From the NCBI RefSeq assembly GCF_014648875.1, contig NZ_BMRY01000008.1, forward strand, positions 1 to 64,000: a DNA stretch of 64,000 nucleotides, given 5' to 3'. This document shows positions 25,201 to 31,851 of this stretch, piece after piece (position 1 is the stretch's first letter; the number at the start of each line of letters is the position of its first letter). The notes under the pieces are model-generated. The model was not told where the DNA came from. It was given only the letters and a program-made list of their open reading frames with translations, and made no database searches. Position numbers and translations under genes: made by a program. The stretch is from Streptomyces parvus (lineage in GTDB: Bacteria; Actinomycetota; Actinomycetes; Streptomycetales; Streptomycetaceae).

Positions 25201-25710
25201 ATGACCACCTGGACCGCCCGCCCCGAGACCTCGGACGACATCACCGCCATCCGCGACATCAACCTCGCCGCCTTCCCCACCTCGGAAGAAGCCGACCTCA
25301 TCGACGCCCTGCGCACCGATCCGAAGGCATGGATCGACGGACTGTCCCTGGTCACCGAGGGCTCCGACGGCACCCTGGCCGGGCACGCGCTGCTCACCCG
25401 TTGCCACGTCGACGGCGCGCCCGCCCTCGCCCTGGCCCCCTGCGCGGTACGGCCCTCCGCCCAGCGCACCGGCGCCGGCTCCGCCGCCATCCGCGCCGCC
25501 CTGGACGCCGCCCGCTCCCTGGGCGAGAACCTCGTCCTCGTCCTCGGGCACCCCGAGTACTACCCGCGGTTCGGCTTCACCCCCGCCTCCCGCTTCGGCA
25601 TCCGCGCACCCTTCGACGTACCCGACGAGGCCATGATGGCCATGGCGCTGGACGACACCCGCCCGGTGCCCACCGGCACCATTCAGTACCCCGCCGCATT
25701 CGGCGTCTGA
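25201..25710 (+). CDS. GNAT-family N-acetyltransferase (YhbS-like)
   Basis: The 169-residue protein fits the YhbS-type acetyltransferases: WTARPETSDDITAIRDINLAAF at the start, ALAPCAVRPSAQRTGAGSAAIRAAL as the acetyl-CoA loop, and LVLVLGHPEYYPRFGFTPASRFGI near the end. ATG at 25201 is chosen. An upstream in-frame GTG at 25099 overlaps the RsgA-like stop but adds only low-complexity residues encoded by short repeats. It is probably co-transcribed with the RsgA-like gene. Substrate unknown. Confidence 0.85.
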   Translation: MTTWTARPETSDDITAIRDINLAAFPTSEEADLIDALRTDPKAWIDGLSLVTEGSDGTLAGHALLTRCHVDGAPALALAPCAVRPSAQRTGAGSAAIRAALDAARSLGENLVLVLGHPEYYPRFGFTPASRFGIRAPFDVPDEAMMAMALDDTRPVPTGTIQYPAAFGV

Positions 25711-25720
25711 CCCCGCCCGT

Positions 25721-25751
25721 GGCGCCCCGGCGGCATCCGCCGCGGGGCGCC
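25721..25751. terminator. Probable terminator between convergent genes
   Basis: GGCGCCCCGGCGG pairs with CCGCGGGGCGCC across a 6-base loop with one bulge. It lies just after the acetyltransferase stop and between it and the convergent ABC ATPase gene. Confidence 0.55.
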
Positions 25752-25803
25752 CGGGACCCGGGCGAGCGGCGGGGCGGTTCGTGGACCGGCCGCCGTGTCG
25801 CCC

Positions 25804-26634
25804 TCAGTCGTGTGCGGACACCGCCCCCAGCAGGTCGCGGATGTGTGCCGCCGCCGCCCGGAACTCCGGTCGGCCCAGCGTCTCGCTGTAGTCGCGCTCG
25901 GCGGGCAGGCCCACCTCGATGATCTCCGTGACGGTGCCGGGGCGCGGGCTCATCACCACCACCCGGTCGGCCAGATAGACGGCCTCGGAGATGGAGTGGG
26001 TGACCAGCAGGACCGTGGTGCCGGTGGTGCGCCAGATGCGGTTCAGCTCGGTGTTCATCTGCTCGCGGGTGAGGGCGTCCAGTGCGCCGAAGGGCTCGTC
26101 CATCAGCAGGACCGGCGGTTCGTGCAGCAACGCCCGGCAGAGCGCGACGCGTTGCTGCATACCGCCGGAGAGCTCGTGCGGGAAGGCGTCCTCGAATCCG
26201 CCCAGTCCGGTCATCCGGATCAGCTCGTCGGCCCGGGCGCGCGCCACGGCCGGCTCCATGCGGCGGATCTCGGCCTGGAGCAGGATGTTGCGCAGCGCCG
26301 AGCGCCACTCCAGCAGGGCCGCGCGCTGGAAGACGTAACCGATGTCGTGCCGGGGGCCGGTGACGCGCTCGCCACCGAGCAGGACGTCCCCCGAGGAGGC
26401 GGTGAGCAGACCGGCCACCAGTTTGAGCAGGGTGGACTTGCCGCACCCGGACGGTCCGACGATGGCGACGAACTCCCCCGGCGCCACGTCCAGGGACACG
26501 TCGCTGAGCGCGGTGACATCGCGCTTCTTGCTGCGGAACCGGACCGCCACGTCCCCGAGCCGGACCCCGGCCGCCGGGCCCGCCCCTGCGGCGGCCGGGG
26601 CGCGCGGTGTCGTCTGCTGCTTCGGCATCGTCAT
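25804..26634 (-). CDS. ABC transporter ATP-binding protein (nitrate/sulfonate/THI5 class)
   Basis: The 276-residue ATPase has Walker A GPSGCGKST (residues 60-68), the Q-loop, signature LSGGMQQRVALCRAL near 155, Walker B VLLMDEPFGALDALT and the switch His in VTHSISEAV. This is the SsuB/TauB/ThiZ-type subfamily. It energises import together with the permease and lipoprotein encoded upstream. The start overlaps the binding-protein stop by four bases (ATGA). ATG at 26628 is an alternative. The substrate is not certain. Confidence 0.93.
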   Translation of the reverse strand: MTMPKQQTTPRAPAAAGAGPAAGVRLGDVAVRFRSKKRDVTALSDVSLDVAPGEFVAIVGPSGCGKSTLLKLVAGLLTASSGDVLLGGERVTGPRHDIGYVFQRAALLEWRSALRNILLQAEIRRMEPAVARARADELIRMTGLGGFEDAFPHELSGGMQQRVALCRALLHEPPVLLMDEPFGALDALTREQMNTELNRIWRTTGTTVLLVTHSISEAVYLADRVVVMSPRPGTVTEIIEVGLPAERDYSETLGRPEFRAAAAHIRDLLGAVSAHD

Positions 26635-27650
26635 CCCTTCAGCGCCGTCCTCGTGTCCCAGTACTCGCCGACGGCCTTCGGCTTGGTGACCATGCCGGCC
26701 TCGGCGAACACGTCGATGGTCTGCTGCCAGTCCGCCTCGGTGTTGACGCCGGGCGCCTTGCCCTCGGTCGCCGCCGTGTGGAGCAGGGTCAGCGTCGTCG
26801 CGAACTGCTCGGACAGCACGGTCTTCGGCGGCAGTTGCTCGGAGGCTCCCTCCATGGCCGCCACCGCCGGCTCGGGCGCCTTCGCGGCGGCCGCCCAGGC
26901 CTCGCTGACCGCCTTCACCATGCGCTCCGCCACCGCCGGCTTCGAGGCGAGGATCTTCTGTCCGGCGAGCAGCCCGTTGGAGTAGAAGTTCAGGCCGTGC
27001 TCGGAGAAGCGGAGGTAGGAGACCGGCTTCTTGGCCTTGTCCTGCATGGTCGGGCCCTGGTCGCTGGCGTAACCGAGGAGGCCGTCGGTCTTTCCGGAGA
27101 TCACCGCGGCGATCTTGCCCGCCGGGTCGGTGTTCTGGACGGTGACATCGGACTCCCCGATGCCGTTCTTCTTCAGGAAGATCGGGAAGGTCTTGGACAG
27201 CGCGTCCCCGGCCGTCCCGGCGATCGTCCGCCCCTTCAGGTCGCCGGGCCCCTCGATGCCCTTCGCGTCGAAGGACTGAACGGAGGCCGGGGTCGTCTGG
27301 AGGAAGACGCCGAGGCTCTTCACCTTCACGCCCTGGTCGACACCGGCGAGCAGGGCCGGCGTGTCGGCCCAGCCGAAGTCGGTCTGCCCGGCGGCCGTCG
27401 CCTGGACCGTCTTCTGGGAGCCCTGGCCCGCCCGGATGTCCAGGTCGATGCCGTGCTTCTCGAAGATCTTCTGCTGCTTGCCGTAGTAGAACGGCGCGTG
27501 TTCGCCGTACGGATACCAGTTGAGCGTCAGCGTGACCTTGTCCAGCTTCTTGCCGGAGTCACTGGTGCTGGTCGAGGCGTCCTCGCCGCCGCAGGCGGTG
27601 GCCACCAGGACGAGGGGTACGACACCGATCAGGAGTCTGCGCGCATGCAT
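26631..27650 (-). CDS. ABC transporter substrate-binding lipoprotein (THI5/NMT1 domain)
   Basis: The 339-residue protein has a lipoprotein signal ending in LVATACGGE (lipid Cys near residue 21). A THI5/NMT1-like periplasmic-binding fold follows: VTLTLNWYPYGEHAPFYYGKQ, GIDLDIRAGQGS, QTDFGWADTPALL, GKIAAVISGKTDGLLGY. Relatives bind pyrimidines such as hydroxymethylpyrimidine, or sulfonates. No sugar-binding family signature is present, although the divergent regulator is of LacI type. It is encoded between permease and ATPase in one operon. Confidence 0.92.
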   Translation of the reverse strand: MHARRLLIGVVPLVLVATACGGEDASTSTSDSGKKLDKVTLTLNWYPYGEHAPFYYGKQQKIFEKHGIDLDIRAGQGSQKTVQATAAGQTDFGWADTPALLAGVDQGVKVKSLGVFLQTTPASVQSFDAKGIEGPGDLKGRTIAGTAGDALSKTFPIFLKKNGIGESDVTVQNTDPAGKIAAVISGKTDGLLGYASDQGPTMQDKAKKPVSYLRFSEHGLNFYSNGLLAGQKILASKPAVAERMVKAVSEAWAAAAKAPEPAVAAMEGASEQLPPKTVLSEQFATTLTLLHTAATEGKAPGVNTEADWQQTIDVFAEAGMVTKPKAVGEYWDTRTALKG

Positions 27651-27686
27651 GGGCTGGCCCTTCTCACGAGGAGGTCGGTGCGTGGT

Positions 27687-28550
27687 TCAGAAAGTGGTGG
27701 TGGCCGAGGTGTCCCGGCGGCTGGCGTGCCACGGCAGGAGCAGCTTCTCGGCGATCTCGACGACGACGAACAGCACGACGCCGATCAGCGACATCACCAG
27801 CAGCCCCGCGAAGAGCATCGGTGTGTCGAGGTTGCCGTTGGCCTGGAGGATGACGTAACCGAGTCCCTCGTTCGCCCCCACGAACTCGCCGACGACCGCG
27901 CCGGTCACGGCGAGGGTGACGGCGACCTTGAGTCCGGAGAACAGATGCGGCAGGGAGGCCGGGAAGCGGATCTTCACGAAGGTCTGCCAGGGCTTCGCCC
28001 CCATCGTGGCGGACAGTTGGAGCATCTCCGGGTCGACGGCCTTGAGCCCGGTGACCATCGAGATCACCACCGGGAAGAAGGCGATGAGCACGGCGATGAG
28101 GATCTTGGGCGCGATGCCGAACCCGAGCCACACCACGAAGAGCGGGGCGATGGCGATCTTCGGCACGACCTGGGCGAAGAGCAGGATCGGGTAGAGCGTG
28201 CGCTCCACCGTCGAGGAGTAGACCATCACCACCGCGGCCAGCACCCCGACGACGACCGCGATGGCGAAGCCGAGGAGCGTCTCGTACGTCGTCACCCAGG
28301 TGTGCTGCCAGAGGTATCCGGCCTTCGAGGTCAGGACATCGAGTGTCGCACCGGGCGACGGCACGAGATAGGCCTCGATCAGCTCGGCGGCCGCGATCGC
28401 CCACCAGACCACCAGGGCTGCCAGCAGCAGGGCGAGGGGCCGCCAGCTCTGTTCCGCCGCACGGGCGAGCCGCTCCCCGGTCGTGGGACCGGCCCTGCGG
28501 GCGACCCCTGCCACATCGGCGGGGCGCTTGCTGAGCGCGCTCTGACTCAC
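27687..28550 (-). CDS. ABC transporter permease (SsuC/ThiX type)
   Basis: The 287-residue protein has about six membrane helices and the cytoplasmic EAA-type loop (LQLSATMGAKPWQTFVKIRFPASLPHLFSGLKV, near residue 195). It forms the membrane channel of the importer. GTG at 28550 is chosen because GGGAG lies seven bases upstream; an ATG at 28595 would overlap the promoter region. It is the first gene of the three-gene operon, and the LacI-type operators lie about 75 bases upstream. Confidence 0.92.
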   Translation of the reverse strand: MSQSALSKRPADVAGVARRAGPTTGERLARAAEQSWRPLALLLAALVVWWAIAAAELIEAYLVPSPGATLDVLTSKAGYLWQHTWVTTYETLLGFAIAVVVGVLAAVVMVYSSTVERTLYPILLFAQVVPKIAIAPLFVVWLGFGIAPKILIAVLIAFFPVVISMVTGLKAVDPEMLQLSATMGAKPWQTFVKIRFPASLPHLFSGLKVAVTLAVTGAVVGEFVGANEGLGYVILQANGNLDTPMLFAGLLVMSLIGVVLFVVVEIAEKLLLPWHASRRDTSATTTF

Positions 28551-28621
28551 GGTGAACTCCCTGAACTTCGGGGGCAGTTGTGGAGAGCTGTGCAATGCTG
28601 CGATGCTGCGGTCCTGACCGT

Positions 28622-28647
28622 GAAGGCGCTTTCAGAAAGCGCTTTCT
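28622..28647. promoter_or_regulatory. Tandem LacI-type operators between the importer and lacI genes
   Basis: AGAAAGCGCTTTCT at 28634-28647 is a perfect palindrome identical to the one at 18792. GAAGGCGCTTTC at 28622-28633 is a neighbouring copy with one mismatch in symmetry. The pair lies in the intergenic region of the divergent ABC operon and lacI-family gene, so one repressor could control both directions. Confidence 0.8.
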
Positions 28648-28667
28648 GGTAAGGTGCCGCCACGCTA

Positions 28668-29828
28668 ATGACTGCTCCCGCGCACGGTCAAGAGGTCGTC
28701 CCGAAGTTTCGGGGCCCTGCCACCACCGCACCCCTGGGGGTCGAGTTGAGTGAACGGGAAACACCGGTCCACCCCGACACGCGCCGGCGGGCGCCCGCCG
28801 CCCATGTGACGCTGGACGCGGTGGCTCGCGAGGCCGGCGTCTCGCTCGCCACCGCGTCCCGGGCCCTCAACGGCACCACCCGGGTCCGCGACGATCTGCG
28901 CGGCCGGGTGCGCGCGGCGGCCGATCTCCTCGGCTACATCCCCAACGCCCATGCCCAGGCCCTCGCCAGCGCCGAGGGCAACCGTACGGTGGGGCTGATC
29001 TGCCACGACGTGGGCGACCCGTACTTCGCGGGCATCGCCGGCGGGGTGATGCGCGCGGCCGCCGAGCAGGACCTGCTGGTGATGCTGGCCTCCACCTTCC
29101 GGGAACCGGCGCGGGAGATCGCGTACGTCTCGATGCTGCGGGCCCAGCGGGCGCGGGCCATCCTCCTCATCGGCTCCGGCTTCCAGGACCGGGCCTGGGA
29201 GCGGGCGATGGACGCCGAGCTGGAGCCGTACGTCCGGGCGGGCGGCCGGGTCGCGGTGGTCAGCCGGCACCGGTCCATGCGGGTGGACACGGTCCAGCCG
29301 GAGAACCGGGCCGGGGCGGCGGCGCTCGCGGCCTCGCTGGTGGCGCTGGGGCACCGGGACTTCGCGGTGCTCAGCGGTCCGCCCGAACTGACCACGGTGG
29401 CCGACCGGTTGGCGGGGTTCCGTGAGGGGCTCGCCGCAGCGGGCATCACCCTTCGGCGGGTGGTGCAGGGCGCGTTCACCCGGGAGGGCGGGCACGCGGC
29501 GGCACGTCAGCTGCTGGCCGCCGGGGACGCCCGGCCGACCTGCGTGTTCGCGGTGACCGATGTGATGGCGGTCGGCGCGCTGGCCGCGCTGCGGGAGGCC
29601 GGCGTGCGCGTCCCCGAGGACATGTCGCTCGCGGGGTTCGACGACATCCCCGTCGTACGGGAGGTGTCGCCGCCGCTGACCACGGTGGCACTGCCGCTCA
29701 CGGAGATGGGCGAGCAGGTGATCGCCCTCGCTCTGCGGACGCCGTCGCGGGCGGGGCGCTCCCGGGTGCTGCGGATCGAGGGGAACGTGGTCCTGCGGGG
29801 CAGTACCGGTGCGCCGCCCGGGAGTTGA
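28668..29828 (+). CDS. LacI-family transcriptional regulator
   Basis: The protein (386 residues from ATG 28668) has the LacI helix-turn-helix and hinge (VTLDAVAREAGVSLATASRALNG to DLLGYIPNAHAQALAS). A periplasmic-binding-protein-like sensor follows (RTVGLICHDVGDPYFAGIAGGVM, AVLSGPPELTTVADRLAGF, CVFAVTDVMAVGAL, LAGFDDIPVVREVSPPLTTV). The first 40-45 residues are unusual for the family, so a TTG start at 28746 is possible. It is expected to bind AGAAAGCGCTTTCT, repress the divergent importer and perhaps the ThuA-type operon 10 kb away, and release on an unknown ligand. Confidence 0.92.
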   Translation: MTAPAHGQEVVPKFRGPATTAPLGVELSERETPVHPDTRRRAPAAHVTLDAVAREAGVSLATASRALNGTTRVRDDLRGRVRAAADLLGYIPNAHAQALASAEGNRTVGLICHDVGDPYFAGIAGGVMRAAAEQDLLVMLASTFREPAREIAYVSMLRAQRARAILLIGSGFQDRAWERAMDAELEPYVRAGGRVAVVSRHRSMRVDTVQPENRAGAAALAASLVALGHRDFAVLSGPPELTTVADRLAGFREGLAAAGITLRRVVQGAFTREGGHAAARQLLAAGDARPTCVFAVTDVMAVGALAALREAGVRVPEDMSLAGFDDIPVVREVSPPLTTVALPLTEMGEQVIALALRTPSRAGRSRVLRIEGNVVLRGSTGAPPGS

Positions 29829-29855
29829 GCGCCCTCACCGGCGGGGGTGACCGTG

Positions 29856-30440
29856 TCAGACGGTGCGGTGGCCCTCCCGGTCGTCGATCTGGCGGACGAG
29901 TTCATGGGCGAGCGACTTGATGGTGTCGAGGCCGGCCCGCCCCCACGGGCGTGGCACGGTGTCGACGGCACAGACGGTGCCCAGCGCGATGCCGGTGCGG
30001 TCGATCAGCGGCGCCCCGAGGTAGGAGCGGATGCCTATGTCGTCGACCACCGGATTGCCCGCGAAGCGCGGGTAGTCGCATACGTCGTCGAGGACGAGGG
30101 CCTTGCGCCGGACGAGGACGTGCGGGCAGTAGCCGTGGTCGCGGGCCATGTAGCGGCTGCTGCGGTTGCTGCGCGCCGCGGCCGAACCGAGGTCCTGTCC
30201 ACCGCGGTTGCCCGCCGGGGTGTGCAGTCCCGCGAAGAACTGCCGGTTCTCGTCGATGAAGTTGACCATCGAGAAGGGTGTGGCGGTGACTTCGGCCACC
30301 TTGTCGGCGAAGGCGTCGAAGCTGTCGTAGGAGGCGTCGGGGCGTTCACCGAGGTCCAGTTTGCGCAGCCGCTTGGCGCGGGCCGGGCCGTGCCGGTCGG
30401 TGGGCGTGAGGAGCATCCGGCCGGTGGCGAAGGATGTCAC
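29856..30440 (-). CDS. GAF domain-containing protein of the conservon
   Basis: The 194-residue protein is mostly one GAF domain (FADKVAEVTATPFSMVNFIDENRQFFAGLH, YCPHVLVRRKALVLDDVCDYPRF, IRSYLGAPLIDRTGIALGTVCAVD). No effector domain is attached. GTG at 30440 overlaps the stop of the upstream GTPase gene by four bases, which makes it the fifth gene of the conservon. GAF proteins at this position may sense a small ligand for the GTPase system. The cysteines could suit a redox or haem ligand, but this is inference. Confidence 0.85.
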   Translation of the reverse strand: MTSFATGRMLLTPTDRHGPARAKRLRKLDLGERPDASYDSFDAFADKVAEVTATPFSMVNFIDENRQFFAGLHTPAGNRGGQDLGSAAARSNRSSRYMARDHGYCPHVLVRRKALVLDDVCDYPRFAGNPVVDDIGIRSYLGAPLIDRTGIALGTVCAVDTVPRPWGRAGLDTIKSLAHELVRQIDDREGHRTV

Positions 30441-31060
30441 GGGTGGGCTCCGAAGGTCTGGAGTGGTGCGGGCGCCGAGGTGGCGTTGATGAGGTGCTGG
30501 ACCAGGGTGACGAGGGCGCCCGTGCCGGAGCTGGCGATCCGGGCGTCGCACAGGACGACGGGCACCTCGGGCCCGAGGTCGAGCGCGGCGCGGATCTCGT
30601 CCGGCTCGTAGCGGTAGGCGCCGTCGAACTCGTTGACGGCGACGATGAATCCGATGCCGCGCCGTTCGAAGAAGTCGATCGCGCCGAAGCATTCGGCGAG
30701 GCGCCGGGTGTCGGCCAGCACCACCGCTCCGAGCGCGCCCTGGGAGAGCTCGTCCCACATGAACCAGAAGCGCTCCTGGCCCGGTGTGCCGAACAGATAG
30801 AGGACATGCTGCTCGGAGAGGGTGATCCGGCCGAAGTCCATGGCGACGGTGGTGGCCGTCTTGGACTCGACCCCTTCCAGGTTGTCCGTCCCCACACTGC
30901 TCTGGGTCAGCAACTCCTCGGTGGACAGCGGGGCGATCTCGCTGACCGCGCCCACGAACGTCGTCTTGCCGACGCCGAATCCTCCGGCGACCAGAACCTT
31001 GAGGGCCACGGGAAAGAACTCGGCGGTTCCGGTGCGGTCAGAGCTGTCGTCGTAAACCAT
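30437..31060 (-). CDS. Conservon small GTPase (CvnD-like)
   Basis: The 207-residue Ras/MglA-like GTPase has G1 GGFGVGKTT (residues 26-34), the acidic SVGTDNLEGVESKTATTVAMDFG segment, G3 LFGTPGQERFWFMWDEL and the G4-region VNEFDGAY. In Streptomyces conservons CvnA to CvnD form a membrane-associated complex reminiscent of eukaryotic G-protein switches and influence development and metabolism. It overlaps cvnC upstream by 23 bases and the GAF gene downstream by four. Confidence 0.93.
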   Translation of the reverse strand: MVYDDSSDRTGTAEFFPVALKVLVAGGFGVGKTTFVGAVSEIAPLSTEELLTQSSVGTDNLEGVESKTATTVAMDFGRITLSEQHVLYLFGTPGQERFWFMWDELSQGALGAVVLADTRRLAECFGAIDFFERRGIGFIVAVNEFDGAYRYEPDEIRAALDLGPEVPVVLCDARIASSGTGALVTLVQHLINATSAPAPLQTFGAHP

Positions 31061-31409
31061 CGAGCACTGCCTCCAGCAGGGATCGGTCGGTGGGCATGTC
31101 GTGGAAAGCGGGAGCGTGCGCGGTGACCGCGCCGCAGGCGACCAGGTCGGAGAGGATGACCTTGGCGACGACCGCGGGCAGCCGGAGGTGTGCGGCGATC
31201 TCGGCGACGGACATCGGCCCTTCGCACATGCCGAGGGCGACGGTGTGTTCCGGGCCGAGCGGGATGTCCGGCTCGATGCCCGTGGCCATGATCAGGGAGA
31301 GCAGGTCGAACGCGGTGGACGGCCGGGTCCGGCCGTTGCTGATCGTGTACGGGCGGATCAGCCGGCCGGCCGCGTCGTCGAGCAGGGGCCCGTCCTGCGG
31401 GGCCGGCAT
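31038..31409 (-). CDS. Conservon DUF742 protein (CvnC-like)
   Basis: The 123-residue DUF742 protein shows the family start RLIRPYTISNGRTRP and a winged-helix-like body (LGMCEGPMSVAEIAAHLRLPAVVAKVILSDLVACGAV). It is a soluble conservon component that interacts with the kinase-like and GTPase partners. It starts two bases after the cvnB stop and overlaps cvnD. Confidence 0.93.
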   Translation of the reverse strand: MPAPQDGPLLDDAAGRLIRPYTISNGRTRPSTAFDLLSLIMATGIEPDIPLGPEHTVALGMCEGPMSVAEIAAHLRLPAVVAKVILSDLVACGAVTAHAPAFHDMPTDRSLLEAVLDGLRRQL

Positions 31410-31411
31410 CC

Positions 31412-31846
31412 TCAGATCCCCGGGGTGAACGGCGCGCCGGCCGGCTGCCGCAGCGGGGTCGTCAGATAGGGACGGACGCTCTTGACCAGCATCGCCATCT
31501 CGTAGCCGAGCACCGCGGCGTCCGCCTCGCGTCCGGCGAGGACGGCGAGACAGGTGCCGGATCCGGCGGTGGAGACGAACAGGAGCGTGGAGTCCAGTTC
31601 GACGACCACCTGCCGGACGTCGCCGTTGTCCCCGAACCGGGCCCCGGCGCTGCGGCCCAGCGAGTACAGACCGGCGGCCAGGGCCGCCATGTGGTCGGCG
31701 CTGTCGGGGTCCATGCCGTGCACGGATTTCACCAGCCCATCGGCGGAGAGCAGAACCGCGCTGCGGGTGTAGGGCACGCGCTGGACCAGCCCGCTCAGCA
31801 GCCAGTCCAGGTCCGAGACCTGACCGGACGGCATATCGCTCGTCAT
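31412..31846 (-). CDS. Conservon roadblock/LC7 protein (CvnB-like)
   Basis: The 144-residue protein is a roadblock/LC7 domain (LDWLLSGLVQRVPYTRSAVLLSADGLVKS, ADHMAALAAGLYSLGRSAGARFG, VVVELDSTLLFVSTAGSGTCLAVLA). Such domains act as GTPase-activating partners for MglA-type GTPases. AAGGAG before ATG 31846 fixes the start. The longer frame to 33280 runs antisense-like through cvnA and is rejected. Confidence 0.93.
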   Translation of the reverse strand: MTSDMPSGQVSDLDWLLSGLVQRVPYTRSAVLLSADGLVKSVHGMDPDSADHMAALAAGLYSLGRSAGARFGDNGDVRQVVVELDSTLLFVSTAGSGTCLAVLAGREADAAVLGYEMAMLVKSVRPYLTTPLRQPAGAPFTPGI

Positions 31847-31851
31847 GGTGT

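Noticed and set aside
25804..28550. Sugar ABC importer, suggested by the LacI regulator
   Set aside because: The binding protein has a THI5/NMT1 fold and the permease is of SsuC/ThiX type, with a single permease; sugar importers have a different binding protein and two permeases.
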